A DNA stretch of 18,325 nt, taken from positions 1-18,325 of the forward strand of contig JAPPMR010000407.1 of the NCBI GenBank assembly GCA_028818995.1. Direction: 5' to 3'. This DNA comes from Candidatus Poribacteria bacterium. GTDB lineage: Bacteria; Poribacteria; WGA-4E; WGA-3G. The notes beneath the pieces are model-generated. The model was not told the DNA's origin and did no database searches. It saw only the letters and a program-made list of their open reading frames with translations. This document shows, piece after piece, positions 7,514 to 13,891 of the stretch (positions are counted from its first letter, which is position 1; each line of letters opens with the position of its first letter). Both the position numbers and the translations under genes were made by a program.

Positions 7514-8749
7514 TTGATAAACTACGATAAGTTGATTACATTCTTGGAAAAAATAGATCCGAATGCTGAAGAGGTGCTTCATTTTAAACAAGCATACCGT
7601 TCCTATTCCGAGACAGGTGTATGGCAACAGACTTATCAGGTCTTTACCTCTGGGTGGGAAAATATAGATGGTGCTATGCTGATAAAACCAGAGGATACAT
7701 TAGATGCCGATTATCGCGTTTACCTAACTGCTACAACTGAACGAAGTTTAAGGGAACTACTGCTTGCCTTTCCAAGGCAATGTGCGGGAATGTTCCACAT
7801 TGCCGAAGAATGGATAGAAGAAAGAATTGGAGACATATTGGAAGGGGACTTTGTTCATACGGATTCGAGGAAATATTTTCGCGGTATCAAACGGGGAAGT
7901 CGGACTAAAGCGGAACAACGAGTTGTTTCTAAAAGAAAAGACGAAATCGCAGCCCATATTCGTAAATTAGCATCCTTAAAAGGCAAATTTGAACATTCGC
8001 AATTCGTTATTGAAGGGGAAATGATGGTAGAACGTGCTGTCGCAGACGGACTACCAATTGAAACAATTCTCTATACTACAGACTTTGTTGCAACATCTGA
8101 TGGGAAAAAATTCATCAAACAAGTATTTGATGAGAATTTGTCTTGCTATTCGGTTAATGACGGTGTAATGGGTTCAGTCACAACAACGCGTCCCGTGCCT
8201 TCAATAGTTGCTTCAATACATCTTAACTATCCTCCCTTTTTGTCTGAATTTGGTCAACTTAATTTTCACTTTAGCCGAAACTGCATTTTGCTTATCGCTG
8301 AAAATGTTAGGAATCCTGATAATCTGGGTATGACATTACGGACTGCTGATGCAGCAGGTGTATCGGCAGTTTTACTCAGTGGTAATGGAGCAAGTCCATT
8401 TCATAAGAACTGCATACGCGCCTCGCGCGGTGCTGTTGGACGTCTGCCTATGTTCCAGACACCAAAAACAAATTTGGCGATTGAGCAACTAAAATTATCA
8501 GGATGGAGAGTAATCGGTGCTACAGCCAAAACCGAAAATGACCTCTATACTATGGAATATACCTACCCGACTGCAATTGTTGTCGGTAACGAAAATACAG
8601 GATTATCGGATGAAACGCGCGAGTGCTGCACGGACTTAGTTCGTATTCCTATGGCAGCTGGACAATCCTCCTTAAATGTTGGCGTAGCAGCGGGTGTTTT
8701 ACTTTTTGAATTAAGTAGGCAAAAACGAAGCATCATGACTTCAATTTGA
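7514..8749 (+). CDS. SpoU/TrmH-family RNA 2'-O-methyltransferase with N-terminal extension
   Basis: SAM-dependent SPOUT enzyme that methylates ribose 2'-O in rRNA or tRNA. Of 411 residues, about 155-240 is the substrate-binding domain (KFEHSQFVIEGEMMVERAVA). The SPOUT knot is at about 258-402 with motif 1 ENVRNPDNLGMTLRTADAAG (263-282), motif 2 IVVGNENTGLSDE (355-367) and motif 3 RIPMAAGQSSLNVGVAAG (377-394), including N388. Usual RlmB/TrmH members have about 230-270 residues, so about 150 extra N-terminal residues are present. That part (GWENIDGAMLIKPE, LLLAFPRQCAGMFHIAEEW) is not a known RNA-binding domain to me; it faintly resembles the first half of some GNAT acetyltransferases. The start is TTG; the reading frame is closed by TGA at 7490-7492 and no ATG or GTG lies between. 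AAGG at 7507-7510 is a poor, close ribosome binding site. Confidence 0.85.
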   Translation: MINYDKLITFLEKIDPNAEEVLHFKQAYRSYSETGVWQQTYQVFTSGWENIDGAMLIKPEDTLDADYRVYLTATTERSLRELLLAFPRQCAGMFHIAEEWIEERIGDILEGDFVHTDSRKYFRGIKRGSRTKAEQRVVSKRKDEIAAHIRKLASLKGKFEHSQFVIEGEMMVERAVADGLPIETILYTTDFVATSDGKKFIKQVFDENLSCYSVNDGVMGSVTTTRPVPSIVASIHLNYPPFLSEFGQLNFHFSRNCILLIAENVRNPDNLGMTLRTADAAGVSAVLLSGNGASPFHKNCIRASRGAVGRLPMFQTPKTNLAIEQLKLSGWRVIGATAKTENDLYTMEYTYPTAIVVGNENTGLSDETRECCTDLVRIPMAAGQSSLNVGVAAGVLLFELSRQKRSIMTSI

Positions 8750-8774
8750 CAAATTGCTCAGACGGTGGTAAAAT
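8746..8774 (+). promoter_or_regulatory. Sigma70-type promoter for grpE (and possibly dnaJ-prmA)
   Basis: TTGACA (8746-8751), a 17-base spacer and TAAAAT (8769-8774): a near-consensus housekeeping promoter. The -35 box overlaps the methyltransferase stop TGA (8747-8749). No CIRCE operator (TTAGCACTC with inverted GAGTGCTAA) is present between it and grpE, so classical HrcA control is not visible here. Confidence 0.7.
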
Positions 8775-8833
8775 TGTTTAGTTTTGGAGACACGTAAAAG
8801 AATTCACTGAGAAAGAAAAAGAGGTAATTCGTA

Positions 8834-9565
8834 ATGTCTGAAAATAATGAGGTAGTAATAGAAGTAGAAACAGAAAATATCAAAAAACCAGATTTTCTTA
8901 TTGACGAGGCTGAAGAAGAAACGGATGCGTCTGATGAAGTGGACGCGGAGGCAGAGGGACGCACAATAGAAACTGTTGAAGCAGAACTTGAGGCACTCAA
9001 AGAAGACTTAAAAAAACAACTTGAAGCAGTTGCCGAAACTGAACGTGAGCAATATGAGGAAGAACGAGAACGTTTGCTACGAACTGCTGCTGAAGCCGAA
9101 AATTCAAAAAGACGGACTGAAACCGAAGCACAGAAACAGCTTAAATTCGCTAACAAAAACATTATAGAAAGTCTGATTCCGGTGTTAGATAGTTTTGAAG
9201 CAGCGATTAAAAGTGTTGATGGAAAAATTGAATCGAGTGAGACTTCATCAGATTTCTCAAACTTCAGTGAAGGGGTGCAATTAGTTCATAAACAACTCTT
9301 GGATGTGCTAAAGATACATGGCCTCATAGCAATTGAAGCAGCGGTTGGTGCCCCGTTTGACCCAAACCAGCACGAAGCAGTTTTTGCTACTGAATCCGAA
9401 GAAGTCCCAGAAGGAAATGTAATAGAAGAATTCAGATGTGGTTACCAATTGCATGACCAAGTTCTTCGTGCCGCACAAGTTGTGGTTTCAAAGGGAAAAC
9501 CTGAGCAGCAACCTCCTACTGAAGAAAACGAAGAACAAGAAACTGAAGACATAGATAAAGATTAA
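8834..9565 (+). CDS. grpE: Nucleotide exchange factor GrpE
   Basis: Cytoplasmic co-chaperone that releases ADP from DnaK. The 243 residues have a very acidic disordered N-terminus (about 1-45), a long coiled coil (about 45-105, LRTAAEAENSKRRTETEAQK), the four-helix dimer region (IIESLIPVLDSFEAAIKS, about 110-127) and the C-terminal beta wing with the family signature FDPNQHEAVF (175-184) to VIEEFRCGYQLHDQVLRAAQ (196-215). An acidic tail ends it. GAGGT at 8821-8825 lies 8 bases before ATG. Its length, somewhat above the usual 170-220, comes from the acidic ends. It has its own promoter upstream and is followed not by dnaK but by a repeat element and dnaJ. Confidence 0.95.
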   Translation: MSENNEVVIEVETENIKKPDFLIDEAEEETDASDEVDAEAEGRTIETVEAELEALKEDLKKQLEAVAETEREQYEEERERLLRTAAEAENSKRRTETEAQKQLKFANKNIIESLIPVLDSFEAAIKSVDGKIESSETSSDFSNFSEGVQLVHKQLLDVLKIHGLIAIEAAVGAPFDPNQHEAVFATESEEVPEGNVIEEFRCGYQLHDQVLRAAQVVVSKGKPEQQPPTEENEEQETEDIDKD

Positions 9566-9573
9566 GTAAGATT

Positions 9574-9710
9574 TATAGTGAGTTAAAAAATAAGCTTACA
9601 CTTCTTCTGTAGGAGTGATCTCCGAATCACGACTTAACCTATTAGCTGTCGGGAATCGGAGTTCCCTCCTACAACTCAATAATGTAAAGTTAATTGTAAA
9701 ATTCACTATA
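9574..9710. repeat. Family A MITE-like element, copy 3 (137 bp), between grpE and dnaJ
   Basis: Ends TATAGTGAGTTAAAAAATAA and GTAAAATTCACTATA. Inner arms are CTGTAGGAGTGATCTCCGAA and GTCGGGAATCGGAGTTCCCT, the first carrying a compensated change (GTGATC with GATCAC instead of GCGATC with GATCGC). Same length and orientation as copy 2. It fills almost all of the grpE-dnaJ gap; a transcript running through would form a large cruciform-like hairpin that could lower or punctuate dnaJ expression. Confidence 0.85.
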
Positions 9711-9734
9711 ACTACAGTGTAGGTAGGAAAACAG

Positions 9735-10850
9735 ATGGTTCAAAAACGGGATTATTATGATATTCTTGATGTAGGCAGAGATGCTGATGAAGATGAAATT
9801 AAGAAGGCTTACCGAAAGTTAGCGATTAAATATCATCCAGATAAAAATCCAGATAATAAAGAAGCTGAGGAAAAGTTCAAAGAAGCCACCGAAGCTTACG
9901 ATGTGTTGCGGACACCTGAAAAGCGTCAACGTTACGATCAATTTGGGCATGCTGGACTTGAAGGCACTTCAAGCGGCTTCGATTTTGGTGTTAACCTTGA
10001 TGATATTTTCAGCGAAGTCTTCGGAGACGTTTTTGGCGGATTCGGTAGAACACAAAATAGACCTAAGCAAGGACGCAGCCTACAATATCCCCTTGAAATC
10101 TCACTTGAAGATGCGTTCAATGGCAAAGAAGTAACAATTGAAGTGCCTCGTATTGAATCTTGTCCAGAATGTAAGGGAAGCGGTGCAGAAAGAGGGACAA
10201 CTGTTGAAACTTGTCCACAGTGTTATGGAAGGGGACAGATAACTCAATCTCAAGGTTTTTTCACTATGTCCCGACCCTGTCCACGCTGCCGGGGTGAGGG
10301 AGAAATTATCCAAAATCCATGCCGAAATTGTAATGGACAAGGACGAATTAGAGTAAAACGTGAATTAAAACTGAAAATTGATAAGGGTGTTGATAACGGC
10401 ATTGAATACCGATTGCAAGGAGAAGGTGAAGCTGGAACATTGGGTGGTCCGCCTGGTAATTTACACGTTGTTATTCATATCCAACCGCATCAACAATTTA
10501 GTCGTGATGGGAACGATCTGATCACTTCCGCAAAAATATCGTTTGCACAAGCAGCACTCGGTAGCACAATCGAAATTAATAGTCTTGAAGGTCCAGAAAA
10601 ACTAAATATCCCTGCCGGTACGCAGTACGGAGATCAGTTACGTATACACGGCAAAGGCATGCCAAAGTATAGAAGCTCAAGTTTCGGAGACCTCATTGTG
10701 AAGATCGGAATTGTAACACCAAAAAATCTCAATGAACAGCAGCGAAAACTTTTAGAACAATTTGCTGAACTACAAGATGAATCCGTTGAATCTGGACAAA
10801 AAGGATTTTGGGATAAGCTTTTTCACCACGATGATGACGAGAAAAAATAA
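9735..10850 (+). CDS. dnaJ: Chaperone DnaJ (Hsp40, type I)
   Basis: Cytoplasmic co-chaperone that delivers unfolded proteins to DnaK and stimulates its ATPase. The 371-residue product has all type I parts: J domain (about 5-70) with HPD at 34-36, Gly/Phe-rich linker (about 71-108), four zinc-binding CXXCXGXG repeats (C143-C146, C160-C163, C182-C185, C196-C199), two C-terminal substrate-binding beta domains and a dimerisation tail. Length matches the family (about 370-380). AGGTAGG at 9721-9727 lies 7 bases before ATG. It is followed by prmA, the order known from many Firmicutes-type heat-shock clusters (grpE-dnaK-dnaJ-prmA), but dnaK is missing from this locus and must be elsewhere. Confidence 0.96.
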   Translation: MVQKRDYYDILDVGRDADEDEIKKAYRKLAIKYHPDKNPDNKEAEEKFKEATEAYDVLRTPEKRQRYDQFGHAGLEGTSSGFDFGVNLDDIFSEVFGDVFGGFGRTQNRPKQGRSLQYPLEISLEDAFNGKEVTIEVPRIESCPECKGSGAERGTTVETCPQCYGRGQITQSQGFFTMSRPCPRCRGEGEIIQNPCRNCNGQGRIRVKRELKLKIDKGVDNGIEYRLQGEGEAGTLGGPPGNLHVVIHIQPHQQFSRDGNDLITSAKISFAQAALGSTIEINSLEGPEKLNIPAGTQYGDQLRIHGKGMPKYRSSSFGDLIVKIGIVTPKNLNEQQRKLLEQFAELQDESVESGQKGFWDKLFHHDDDEKK

Positions 10851-10887
10851 GAATCTGGTATCTGGAAGTTAAAAAAACAGCATATTT

Positions 10888-11772
10888 ATGAATTGGGCGC
10901 GGATTACCGTAACGACTTCTGACGATGCATCTGAAGCCGTTGCAAACTACCTCTTTGAAATGGATGCTTTCGGGGTTGAGTTAAAAGATGCTGCCAATTC
11001 AACAACTTCGCTCATTGCATATTATCCACTGGACGACCGCGTAAACACAAGAGTAGAGAAACTAAAAGATTTTCTTTCTAAACTCCCAACGTGGGGTATC
11101 CAAGCACATCCTGCGAAAATTGACTTAAAACGCGTTGAATCTGAAGAGTGGACAGAAGCGTGGAAGTCATCTTTCCCACCCCAACGAATAGGAAAACGTC
11201 TGCTAATTGCCCCGACATGGCATGATATTTCCCCTGACGAGACAGATATTCTAATTCGCCTTGATCCCGGCATGGCATTTGGAACTGGTTACCATCCGAC
11301 CACACGTTTGTGCTTGGAAATGTTGGAGCAAACGATTAAGCCAGATCAACAAGTCGCTGATATCGGAACAGGTTCGGGTATACTCGCAATTGCCGCAATA
11401 AAGTTAGGTGCAAAACATGTTGATGCGATTGAACTTGACCCGACAGCAATTCCTGTGGCAGAAACAAACTTTGCAATTAATAGTGTTACGGAACAAATAA
11501 GGTTGTATCAGGGTGATGGAATTAAGGTAGTCCAAGACAAGTACCATCTAATTGTTGGGAATATTCTTACAAAGGCAATTCTTCCGATAATACCCTATTG
11601 TCCTTCGCGATTGCCCCCTGAAGGACAGATCATTTTTTCTGGAATTTTGGAATCAGAACTGGAACAGGTCCAAGAGGTATTAGAGGAGTATGGATTGCAA
11701 TGCATCCATGTGACGCGCGAAGCAGAAGAGGAAGTAATGTGGACGGCGGTCTTAGCGAGATTCTTTGGCTAA
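10888..11772 (+). CDS. prmA: Ribosomal protein L11 methyltransferase PrmA
   Basis: SAM-dependent enzyme that trimethylates ribosomal protein L11. The 294 residues contain the small N-terminal substrate-recognition domain (about 1-65, MNWARITVTTSDDASEAVAN), a linker helix, the LDPGMAFGTGYHPTT motif (125-139), the Rossmann SAM loop DIGTGSGILAIAA (158-170), the acidic end of strand two (AIELDP, about 180-185) and the catalytic-site segment VGNILTKAI (about 223-231, N225). Length is typical. It stands 37 bases after dnaJ; the ribosome binding site is weak (TCTGGAAG is far from the ATG). Its last 21 bases overlap the convergent cytochrome gene. Confidence 0.93.
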   Translation: MNWARITVTTSDDASEAVANYLFEMDAFGVELKDAANSTTSLIAYYPLDDRVNTRVEKLKDFLSKLPTWGIQAHPAKIDLKRVESEEWTEAWKSSFPPQRIGKRLLIAPTWHDISPDETDILIRLDPGMAFGTGYHPTTRLCLEMLEQTIKPDQQVADIGTGSGILAIAAIKLGAKHVDAIELDPTAIPVAETNFAINSVTEQIRLYQGDGIKVVQDKYHLIVGNILTKAILPIIPYCPSRLPPEGQIIFSGILESELEQVQEVLEEYGLQCIHVTREAEEEVMWTAVLARFFG

Positions 11773-12009
11773 TCCGTGGCAGAGATTGCATCTACCAAGA
11801 TTGAGGTGAGGCATTGTCGGTGATTTTTCGTCCCCCTTCAGATGGCATTTCAGACATGCAGCATCTTCAGATGATTCCCGATGCACCTCAATGTTTGAAC
11901 GCGCTGGTGCAGCATTAAAAAAAAGAATTACCATTACGATCGCAAAAATAATACCAATAACGAAGACGATATAAAATAGCACCTTTGGATCAGCTTGTTC
12001 GGTTGGCAT
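11752..12009 (-). CDS. Small membrane-anchored protein with two CXXCH haem-binding motifs
   Basis: From the ATG at 12009 the product has 85 residues: a short N-terminus (MPTEQADPK), one strong transmembrane helix (about 10-33, VLFYIVFVIGIIFAIVMVIL), then an outward-facing tail with CLKCH and CNLCH. Both are c-type haem attachment motifs, and additional histidines lie between them (HLNL). The layout resembles very short NapC/NirT- or cytochrome c3-like di-haem electron carriers, or a c-type cytochrome subunit of a respiratory complex; no exact family is claimed. A TTG at 12048 in the same frame would add 13 residues, also without a clear ribosome binding site. It overlaps the prmA end by 21 bases, tail to tail. 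Confidence 0.7.
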   Translation of the reverse strand: MPTEQADPKVLFYIVFVIGIIFAIVMVILFFNAAPARSNIEVHRESSEDAACLKCHLKGDEKSPTMPHLNLGRCNLCHGLAKESR

Positions 12010-12160
12010 ATAAAATAAATAGACTCCGAATCTATGGTAATTACTCAACTAATAGGATACCTTAAAATCAGTTGTACTGCAAATGAAAATAGCAGGGTTA
12101 TTTAGTTTTCGGTTTTTCTGGTGTGTTTTATCACAACCGTTAATTTTTTATAGGGGTATT

Positions 12161-12233
12161 GTAGTCGGGTAGAGCGAAGCGAACTCGACACGTTTCGCCC
12201 ATGTCGGGTTTCGCTGTGCTCTACCCGACCTAC
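12161..12233. repeat. Family B palindromic element, short copy (73 bp)
   Basis: GTAGTCGGGTAGAGCGAAGC (12161) opens the left arm, which ends in CTCGAC. The right arm opens with GTCGGGTTTCGCTGTGCTCT (12203) and ends CCCGACCTAC (12233). The centre is only about 13 bases (ACGTTTCGCCCAT region). Compared with the copy at 3709 the arms agree closely while the centre is replaced and much shorter, as if arms are conserved and centres vary. Confidence 0.8.
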
Positions 12234-12250
12234 GATGTAAACTGGATAAT

Positions 12251-12398
12251 TATACCATTTCTAATTGACAGAGTTTCATTCCGATTTTGAGTTTCTTTGT
12301 AGGAGGGAACTCCGATTCCCGACTATCAGTGAGGTTCGTCGCGATTCAGAGATCGCTCCTACAGAAAATGTGTCTCTTTAATTTCAAAGTTCACGATA
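12251..12398. repeat. Family A MITE-like element, copy 4, chimeric left end
   Basis: Orientation as copy 1. In reverse complement, the first about 95 bases (from TATCGTGAACTTTGAAATTA through both inner arms) nearly equal copy 2, including the spacer between the arms (ACTCACTGATAG against CCTCACTGATAG). The left portion (12251-12290) differs from all other copies. A further outer inverted pair surrounds the element: TACCATTTCTAATT (12253-12266) and ATTTAGAATTGGTA (12412-12425). This copy may therefore have inserted into, or recombined with, another repeat. Confidence 0.7.
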
Positions 12399-12430
12399 AT
12401 GTTATATCATTATTTAGAATTGGTATTAGG

Positions 12431-13255
12431 TCATTCGAAAAAAGGGAAAAGAATTGGCAAATTCTCGGTTGTCAGTGAAGAGCCATATTCACAGGATTCA
12501 AATGCTTCAGCATATTGAATGTTAGCACCTGTTTTTTTGCCATAAAATTCAACTAACAGATCACGGTACTTTTCCGCTACACTACCAAAACGATTTCGTA
12601 AACGTTCCGCAAGCCATTCCCGTCGATCTTCTACACTATCGGGAACGACATTTAAGTTACCGCTGTTGTAAGGTAGCCATTCATAGAACTGCGATTCGTG
12701 GCAATGGAGCATATCAATTTTCTGTTCCACTACGGTGTCAATACCGACAACAACATCTGGCGAAAAAGGGATAGGCTTCATGAAACCATCGCTCAGATAG
12801 ACAATAACCGGATTTTTCTCTAAATGTGGTGTAAGCGCACAAATGTTCGGTACAGTCACCATATAGGCTGCGTCCTGCACGAGTATTGACGTATAGCGAT
12901 GGTCAGGATGGTAATCGTTGGGACGGTGCGTCATAATCAAGTCTGGACGGAATTCGCGAATAGTACGGATAATCTGATACCGATTTTCTAATGTAGGCAT
13001 CAGTTCACCATCGTGGTTGTCAAGTAGTTCGTATTCAATACCGATAATTTCGGCAGCAGCTTGTGCTTCGGCATTACGCCTTTGTGCTAAAGGACCACCG
13101 CCCATCTCATGGTGTCCTGCATCGCCGTTTGTAACGGAAACAAATTTGACATGATGTCCCTGCTGAATATATAGTGCAGCGACTCCACCAGCTTTTATGT
13201 CACAATCGTCGGGGTGCGCTCCGAAGACTAACACACGAATCTGTTTTATATCCAT
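12431..13255 (-). CDS. PIG-L (LmbE-like) family deacetylase
   Basis: Zinc-dependent N-acetyl hydrolase of the PIG-L/LmbE family, which removes acetyl groups from N-acetylglucosamine-type sugars (MshB, BshB and PIG-L are characterised members). The 274 residues show the signature GAHPDDCDIKAGG (12-24) with metal ligands H14 and D17 and catalytic D16, TNGDAGHHE (42-50) and the third ligand region HRPNDYHPDHRYTS (110-123). Length is normal for a single-domain cytosolic member; no signal peptide is seen. The substrate is not deducible: bacillithiol-type synthesis is possible but no partner glycosyltransferase lies nearby, and the family is often expanded in sugar-degrading bacteria. It is divergent from the PurS gene, with family A copy 5 between the two starts. 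Confidence 0.88.
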   Translation of the reverse strand: MDIKQIRVLVFGAHPDDCDIKAGGVAALYIQQGHHVKFVSVTNGDAGHHEMGGGPLAQRRNAEAQAAAEIIGIEYELLDNHDGELMPTLENRYQIIRTIREFRPDLIMTHRPNDYHPDHRYTSILVQDAAYMVTVPNICALTPHLEKNPVIVYLSDGFMKPIPFSPDVVVGIDTVVEQKIDMLHCHESQFYEWLPYNSGNLNVVPDSVEDRREWLAERLRNRFGSVAEKYRDLLVEFYGKKTGANIQYAEAFESCEYGSSLTTENLPILFPFFE

Positions 13256-13283
13256 TTCGGGTTATCCGTAAAATGTTGATTTT

Positions 13284-13384
13284 TTTCGTGGATTAAGAAA
13301 ATAAGTTTACACGTCTCTTGTAGGAGCGATCTCCGAATCGCGACGAACCACTCAGGTGTAAAGTTAATTGTAAAATCCACTGTA
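13284..13384. repeat. Family A MITE-like element, copy 5, internally deleted (101 bp)
   Basis: Left end GTGGATTAAGAAAATAAG with TTTACAC (13288-13312) pairs imperfectly with the right end GTGTAAAGTTAATTGTAAAA through CACTGTA (13356-13384). Only one inner arm remains (TGTAGGAGCGATCTCCGAAT, from 13320, running on to CGCGAC); the GTCGGGAATCGG arm is gone, which accounts for the 36 bases missing compared with copies 2 and 3. The right end is 2 bases from the PurS ATG, so promoter and leader of that gene lie in or behind the element. Confidence 0.75.
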
Positions 13385-13386
13385 AT

Positions 13387-13869
13387 ATGGAACTAAAATC
13401 TATGAATAATTGGAAAGTCGAAGTTTTCTATAAACCTGAAGTGCCTGACACTATTGGACAAGGCATACTTGAAGATCTTGCTGACCTCGGCATTAGTGGA
13501 GTGGACTCTGTAAAGACAGCCACAGTTTATTGGATTGAAGGCAGTCTTGACTCACAAACTATTGAGCGGATTGGATCAGAACTGCTCGCTGATCCGATTA
13601 CACAACTCTTCATCTCTAACGCTAACAACGAAAAAATTAAAGATTGGACGGTTGAAGTACAGTTCAAACCCGGTGTTACTGACGCAGTTAGCGATAGTAC
13701 GGTCAAAGGCATCAAAGACCTTGGTATTGAAGGTGTAGAGACTGTTCGCACAGGACAAAAGTTCTGGCTCAGTGGCACCTTGAGTGCAGAAATCATTGAG
13801 TCTATAGCACAACGGCTTTTGATGAACGATGTCATCCAGACTTTCTCTTACCAAGAACCGCAAGCGTAA
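13387..13869 (+). CDS. purS: Tandem-duplicated PurS protein (FGAM synthase subunit)
   Basis: PurS is the small subunit of formylglycinamide ribonucleotide amidotransferase in purine synthesis; it bridges PurL and PurQ. A normal PurS has about 80 residues. Here 160 residues contain two copies, at about 9-76 and 86-155. They align without gaps: WKVEVFYKPEVPDTIG with WTVEVQFKPGVTDAVS, DLGISGVDSVKTATVYW with DLGIEGVETVRTGQKFW, and LLADPITQLF with LLMNDVIQTF. I count about 26 identical positions of 68. The usual PurS marks V-x-V-x-x-K-P-x-V-x-D, LG-x-x-GV-x-x-V and LL-x-(N/D) are present in both. A PurS dimer in one chain is plausible. Two in-frame ATGs (13387, 13402) exist, neither with a good ribosome binding site. 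purL and purQ are not in the window. Confidence 0.75.
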   Translation: MELKSMNNWKVEVFYKPEVPDTIGQGILEDLADLGISGVDSVKTATVYWIEGSLDSQTIERIGSELLADPITQLFISNANNEKIKDWTVEVQFKPGVTDAVSDSTVKGIKDLGIEGVETVRTGQKFWLSGTLSAEIIESIAQRLLMNDVIQTFSYQEPQA

Positions 13870-13891
13870 TTCACTTCTCTAACTTACTGAT

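Larger units (their letters stand above)
12010..12430. other. Repeat-filled gap between cytochrome and PIG-L genes
   Basis: This stretch of about 420 bases lacks a credible gene. It holds the short family B copy (12161-12233) and family A copy 4 (12251-12398). A short + strand ORF here (from 12287) is made of repeat sequence. Bases 12010-12160 are plain AT-rich sequence in which I see no clear promoter or terminator. Confidence 0.6.

Noticed and set aside
8750..8833. CIRCE/HrcA operator before grpE
   Set aside because: No TTAGCACTC with inverted partner in this gap.
12010..12048. TTG start at 12048 for the cytochrome gene
   Set aside because: No ribosome binding site and the extra residues look unconserved; the ATG at 12009 places the membrane helix normally. 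It cannot be excluded.
12287..12478. A 63-codon + strand ORF
   Set aside because: It consists largely of family A repeat sequence and runs into the PIG-L gene on the other strand; no ribosome binding site and no recognisable protein.
4551..13384. CRISPR array made by the recurring GGAGNGATCTCC-like units
   Set aside because: Copies are kilobases apart, palindromic and not separated by spacers of regular length.
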